From Panorpa germanica (Eukaryota > Arthropoda > Insecta > Mecoptera > Panorpidae): a stretch of DNA of 64,000 nt. Made by a program: the position numbers and the translations under genes. Position 1 is the stretch's first letter. The number at the start of each line of letters is the position of its first letter. Under the pieces are notes generated by a model. That model saw only the letters and a program-made list of their open reading frames with translations, had not been told where the DNA came from and ran no database searches. The stretch lies in NCBI GenBank assembly GCA_963678705.1, contig CAVMBN010000199.1, positions 186,001-250,000 on the forward strand, in the 5' to 3' direction. Shown one piece after another: positions 58,701-64,000 of this stretch.

Positions 58701-61700
58701 TATTTGTAATTAAAAATTTATTTTTTTGTATTGAATTTCACTTTACCACACAATCTAAATGTATTTTAAAGTAACAGAAATGTATAAATATTTTAAAATT
58801 TTAATTTTTTTAGTTCCATCACTACAATTTTTGTGTAAAAGAGACACAGTTAGTACAACTGCAAGTTCAAAAAATATAAATGTTATTATTAATTTTAATT
58901 TCATATTATATATAGCAGCACTTGTGTGAACAAATGTGCATGTTATAATAAAAAAAAAACTATTTAATAACTTTTAACCATATAATTGTATGTAAAAATG
59001 TATTTTTTTGTATAGAATGTCACGTAATCACCTTCTCTTAAGCTATTTTTAAGTAACAGAAATGCGTTATTATTTTAAAAATTTTATTTTATTAGTTCCA
59101 TCATTACTATTTTTGAGTAAAAAAGACACAGTTTGTACAACTGCAAGTACAAAAAATATAAAAGTTAATAATAATTTTAATTTCATATTATATATAGCAC
59201 CACTTGTGTATACAAATGTGCATGATAAAATAAAACAAAATTTTATAACTTTTAACCATATATTTGTATGTAAAAATTTATTTTTTTGTATTGAATTTGT
59301 ATTTTATTATTATTATTGTATTGTATTATTAATTTTGTATTTTAAAGTAACAGAAATGTATTATTATTTTAAAATTTTTATTTTTTTAGTTCCAACACTA
59401 CAATTTTTGTGTAAAAGAGACACAGTTAGAACAACTGCAAACACAAAAAATATGAAAGGTAATAATAATTTTAATTTCATATTATATATAGCAGCACTTG
59501 TGTGAACAAATGTGCATGTTATAATAAAAAAAAAACTATTTAATAACTTTTAACCATATAATTGTATGTAAAAATGTATTTTTTTGTATAGAATGTCACG
59601 TAATTACCCACTCTTAAGCTATTTTAAAGTAACAGAAATGTGTTATTTTTTTAAAAATTTTATTTTTTCAGTTCCATCATTACTATTTTTGAGTAAAAGA
59701 GACACAATTGGTACAACTGCAAGTACAAAAAATATAAAAGGTAATAATAATTTTAATTTTATATTATATATAGCAGCACTTGTGTATACAAATGTGCATG
59801 ATAAAATAAAACAACATTTTATAACTTTTAACCATATATTTGTATGTAAAAATTTATTTTTTTGTATTGAATTTCACTTTACCACACAATCTAAATGTAT
59901 TTTAAAGTAACAGAAATGTATTAATATTTTAAAATTTTTATTTTTTTAGTTCCATCACTACAATTTTTGTGTAAAAGAGACACAGTTGGTACAACTACAA
60001 GTATAAAAAATATAAAAGTTATTATTAATTTTAATTTCATAATATATATAGCAGCACTTGTGTGAACAAAAGTGTATGTTATAATAAAAAAAAAACCATT
60101 TAATAACTTTTAACCATATAATTGTTTGCAAAAATTTATTTTTTTGTAAAGAATGTCACGTTAACACCCACTCTTAAGCTATTTTAAAGTAACAGAAATG
60201 TATTAATATTTTAAAATTTTTATTTTTTTAGTTCCATCATTACTACTTTTAAGTAAAAAAGACACAGTTGGTACAACTGCAAGTATAAAAAATATAAAAG
60301 TTAATAATAATTTTAATTTCATATTATATATAGCAGCACTTGTGTGAACAAATGTGCATGTTATAATAAAAAAAAACTATTTAATAACTTTTAACCATAT
60401 AATTGTATGTAAAAATTGATTTTTCTGTATAGAATGTCACGTTATCACCCACTCTTAAGCTATTTTAAAGTAACAGAAATGTGTTATTATTTTAAAAATT
60501 TTATTTTTTTAGTTCCATCATTACTATTTTTGAGTAAAAAAGACACAGTTTGTACAACTGCAAGTACAAAAAATATAAAAGTTAATAATAATTTTAATTT
60601 TATATTATATATAGCAGCACTTGTATAAACAAATGTGCATGATAAAATAAAACAAAATTTTATAACTTTTAACCATATATTTGTATGTAAAAATTTTTTT
60701 TTTTGTATTGAATTTCACTTTACCACACAATCTAAATGTATTTTAAAGTAAGAGAAATGTATTAATATTTTAAAATTTTTATTTATTTAGTTCCATCACT
60801 ACAATTTTTGTGTAAAAGAGACACAGTTAGTACAACTGCAAGTTCAAAAAATATAAAAGTTATTATTAATTTTAATTTCATAATATATATAGCAGCACTT
60901 GTGTGAACAAAAGTGCATGTTATAATAAAAAAAAAACTATTTAATAACTTTTACCCATATAATTGTTTGTAAAAATTTATTTTTTTGTAAAGAATGTCAC
61001 GTTAACACCCCCACTCTTAAGCTATTTTAAAGTAACAGAACAATAATAATATTTTAAAATTTTTATTTTTTTAGTTCCATCATTACTACTTTTAAGTAAA
61101 AAAGACACAGTTGGTACAACTGCAAGTATAAAAAATATAAAAGTTAATAATAATTTTAATTTCATATTATATATAGCAGCACTTGTGTGAACAAATGTGC
61201 ATGTTATAATAAAAAAAAACTATTTAATAACTTTTAACCATATAATTGTATGTAAAAATTGATTTTTCTGTATAGAATGTCACGTTATCACCCACTCTTA
61301 AGCTATTTTAAAGTAACAGAAATGTGTTATTATTTTAAAAATTTTATTTTTTTAGTTCCATCATTACTATTTTTGAGTAAAAAAGACACAGTTTGTACAA
61401 CTGCAAGTACAAAAAATATAGAAGTTAACAATAATTTTAATTTCATATTATATATAGCAGCACTTGTGTATACAAATGTGCATGATAAAATAAAACAAAA
61501 TTTTATAACTTTTAACCATATATTTGTAAGTAAAAATTTATTTTTTTGTATTGAATTTCACTTTACCACACAATCTAAATGTATTTTAAAGTAACAGAAA
61601 TGTATAAATATTTTATAATTTTTATTTTTTTAGTTCCATCACTACAAATTTTGTGTAAAAGAGACACAGTTAGTACAACTGCAAGTTCAAAAAATATAAA

Positions 61701-63058
61701 TGTTATTATTAATTTTAATTTCATATTATATTTAGCAGCACTTGTGTGAACAAATGTGCATGTTATGATAAAAAAAAAACTATTTAATAACTTTTAACCA
61801 TATAATTGTTTGTAAAAATTTATTTTTTTGTAAAGAATGTTACGTTAACACCCACTCTTAAGCTATTTTAAAGTAACAGAAATGTATTAATATTTTAAAA
61901 TTTTTATTTTTTTAGTTCCATCATTACTACTTTTAAATAAAAAAGACACAGTTGGTACAACTGCAAGTATAAAAAATATAAAAGTTAATAATAATTTTAA
62001 TTTTATATTATATATAGCAGCACTTGTGTGAACAAATGTGCATGTTATAATAAAAAAAAACTATTTAATAACTTTTAACCATATAATTGTATGTAAAAAT
62101 GGATTTTTCTGTATAGAATGTCACGATATCACCTACTCTTAAGCTATTTTAAAGTAACAGAAATGTGTTAATATTTTAAAAACTTTATTTTTTTAGTTCC
62201 ATCATTACTATTTTTGAGTAAAAGAGACACAATTGGTACAACTGCAAGTACAAAAAATATAAAAGTTAATAATAATTTTAATTTTATATTATATATAGCA
62301 GCACTTGTGTATACAAATGTGCATGATAAAATAAAACAACATTTTATAACTTTTAACCATATATTTGTATGTAAAAATTTATTTTTTTGTATTGAATGTC
62401 ACTTTACCACACAATCTAAATGTATTATAAAGTAACAGAAATGTATTAATATTTTAAAATTTTTATTTTTTTAGTTCCATCACTACAATTTTTGTGTAAA
62501 AGAGACACAGTTAGTACAACTGCAAGTTCAAAAAATATAAAAGTTATTATTAATTTTAATTTCATAATATATATAGCAGCACTTGTGTGAACAAAAGTGC
62601 ATGTTATAATAAAAAAAAAACTATTTAATAACTTTTAACCATATAATTGTTTGTAAAAATTTATTTTTTTGTAAAGAATGTCACGTTAACACCCACTCTT
62701 AAGCTATTTTAAAGTAACAGAAATGTATTAATATTTTAAAATTTTTATTTTTTTAGTTCCATCATTACTACTTTTAAGTAAAAAAGACACAGTTGGTACA
62801 ACTGCAAGTATAAAAAATATAAAAGTTAATAATAATTTTAATTTCATATTATATATAGCAGCACTTGTGTAAACAAATGTGCATGTTATAATAAAAAAAA
62901 ACTATTTAATAACTTTTAACCATATAATTGTATGTAAAAATGGATTTTTCTGTATAGAATGTCACGTTATCACCTACTCTTAAGCTATTTTAAAGTAACA
63001 GAAATGTGTTATTATTTTAAAAATTTTATTTTTTTAGTTCCATCATTACTATTTTTGA
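52738..63058. repeat. AT-rich satellite array, segment 5
   Basis: About 37 monomers of the same family and orientation as before the Gypsy element. The region 54.2-57.3 kb shows 1123- and 1683-bp periods (54241, 55364, 57047). From about 59.9 kb to the end the period is three monomers (about 841 bp), marked by gatttttctgtatagaatg near 60420, 61262, 62103 and 62943. Variants with ttccaacactac and gttagaacaactg appear here (57.7 and 59.4 kb) and otherwise only at the left end of the window (0.5 and 2.3 kb). At 59285-59345 a TTA/TTG-rich stretch replaces part of one monomer. The array stops abruptly inside a monomer at about 63058. Confidence 0.94.
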
Positions 63059-63459
63059 CAGATTTCCTAAATTTCTTAACCACTTGATGTTTTAGCACTA
63101 ACACTAACCTAATTATTATCATTTTTGTGTCTATCGCACTTAATAATGTCTTATATCAAACATCAAAGTTACAAATTTGAGGTTATGTTTATAAGATTGC
63201 GTGTACGCGTAATGAAAAATTCGTTTTTAACACTGGTTTCCAACTGTCAATCTTTTGTAAAAACACTTTGTTTAATGTAAATTAACACAAATTTAAAACA
63301 AACTTAAATACTTTTCGTTTAAAAAAGTATTCATATAATTTATTTAATTTTTTTCCATAATTATTTTCTCACTTTTAATCACTTTTTTCACCTAAAGTAG
63401 CAGGAGCCGATCACACACATAGTAGATAGGAACCACTTGTGTTGCAAAGCAATATTAAC
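63059..63459. other. Non-satellite flank, no gene seen
   Basis: The satellite ends at ctatttttga and sequence of more mixed composition follows. I find no open frame, tRNA-like box or repeat that I can name in these 400 bases. Confidence 0.6.
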
Positions 63460-63640
63460 GTCCTTGTAAACTAATACGTAGGTCTTCCTTTTTGTATTAA
63501 GTCCCATCTGTCTTGCCAGACCTTATGCATATATGCATTCATCTCTTTGGCAATATATTTGGTATCGTCTCCAGTTTTTTATTCTACAGCCGCTTTACCT
63601 TTAAATCCTCGAAATTTGTCGCAATAATTTTAAATCATCA
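63460..63640 (-). pseudogene. Probable non-LTR retrotransposon relic (after the RNase H domain)
   Basis: On the minus strand a frame reads AKEMNAYMHKVWQDRWDLI followed by QKGRPTY and then a stop near 63472. The pattern W-Q-x-R-W ... K/T-G-R-x-T-Y is typical of the segment after RNase H in arthropod Jockey/I/R1-type LINEs. Upstream a stop interrupts (AAVE then TAA near 63590). Only about 40 residues can be compared, so the call is tentative. Confidence 0.4.
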
Positions 63641-64000
63641 AAATTTGATTTTTTCAGTTCTAGCGTAATTTGTACTTAAGTAAGTGCATGAGTGATTTTT
63701 AAATCTAAAGGAATTGTTCCCAATATCACCTGCACCACTTCTGTAGATACAGTTCTGCAACAACGCGTCATCGTCAATAATATAGTTTTTTGCATTGAAG
63801 ATCTGAAAGATTGATCCTGTAATACTATGCCGAATCACAATACACAACCATTGGCATAAATACCCCCTTGTATAGTGTCGGCATAGTTGCCGAATTTAAG
63901 CTTCATTCCGTCCTTGTGACACGCGCAAGGTGTGTTACAAGTTTTTTATTAGTTGTTACCGTATTTGTTTCGTAGCTTTGTAGCTTTGTAGCTTCAAGAA
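63641..64000. other. Window end, no gene recognised
   Basis: A 69-codon minus-strand frame (63638-63847) has no features I recognise and no coding signature. A short direct repeat (gtagctttgta) lies near 63972-63990. Nothing else to report. Confidence 0.5.

Overview
The window looks like constitutive heterochromatin from an animal genome, most likely an arthropod and probably an insect. The evidence is a very AT-rich tandem satellite packed with nested transposable elements of typical arthropod kinds: Copia, tRNA-Leu-primed Gypsy, Polinton/Maverick and a tRNA-derived SINE. I cannot name a species. No host protein-coding gene is recognisable. Every real coding region belongs to a mobile element, and nearly all are broken.

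Layout. (1) 1-8965, 13568-18058, 22661-32297 and 52738-63058 are one satellite with a monomer of about 278-283 bp. It has at least two monomer subfamilies and regional higher-order periods of about 841, 1123 and 1683 bp. (2) Two complete Copia elements (8966-13567 and 18059-22660, 4602 bp each) lie 9093 bp apart. They share the same 5-bp target duplication and the same flanking monomers. They are therefore products of one insertion followed by a tandem duplication of about 9.1 kb (satellite plus Copia). Both carry YVDY instead of YVDD in reverse transcriptase. (3) A minus-strand Gypsy element (32298-52737) has 645/646-bp LTRs, ATAT target duplications, a tRNA-Leu primer site, a canonical -1 slippery site between gag and pol, and premature stops in gag (one) and pol (two). 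Its pol carries a TARG1/OARD1-like macro domain between RNase H and integrase, with the two catalytic residues retained. (4) A 13,449-bp Polinton/Maverick derivative (38181-51629; 6-bp target duplication CTTGTA; termini starting AGTAGGG) is inserted in the Gypsy gag coding region. It has collapsed into a large palindrome: about 2.86-kb terminal inverted repeats, a second inverted pair around 42982, two fold-back palindromes at the centre, four overlapping broken copies of a protein-primed family B DNA polymerase, and one reverse-oriented block with a capsid-like gene fragment. A 274-bp SINE with a poly-A tail and 11-bp target duplication is inserted in one arm. (5) 63059-64000 is non-satellite DNA with a probable non-LTR retrotransposon relic.

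Order of events read from the nesting: satellite, then Copia insertion, then the 9.1-kb duplication; separately, Gypsy into satellite, Polinton into Gypsy gag. The SINE sits in one arm of the inner inverted repeat and has no counterpart in the other, so it came after that inversion. The macro domain in the Gypsy pol and the palindromic Polinton are the most interesting items.
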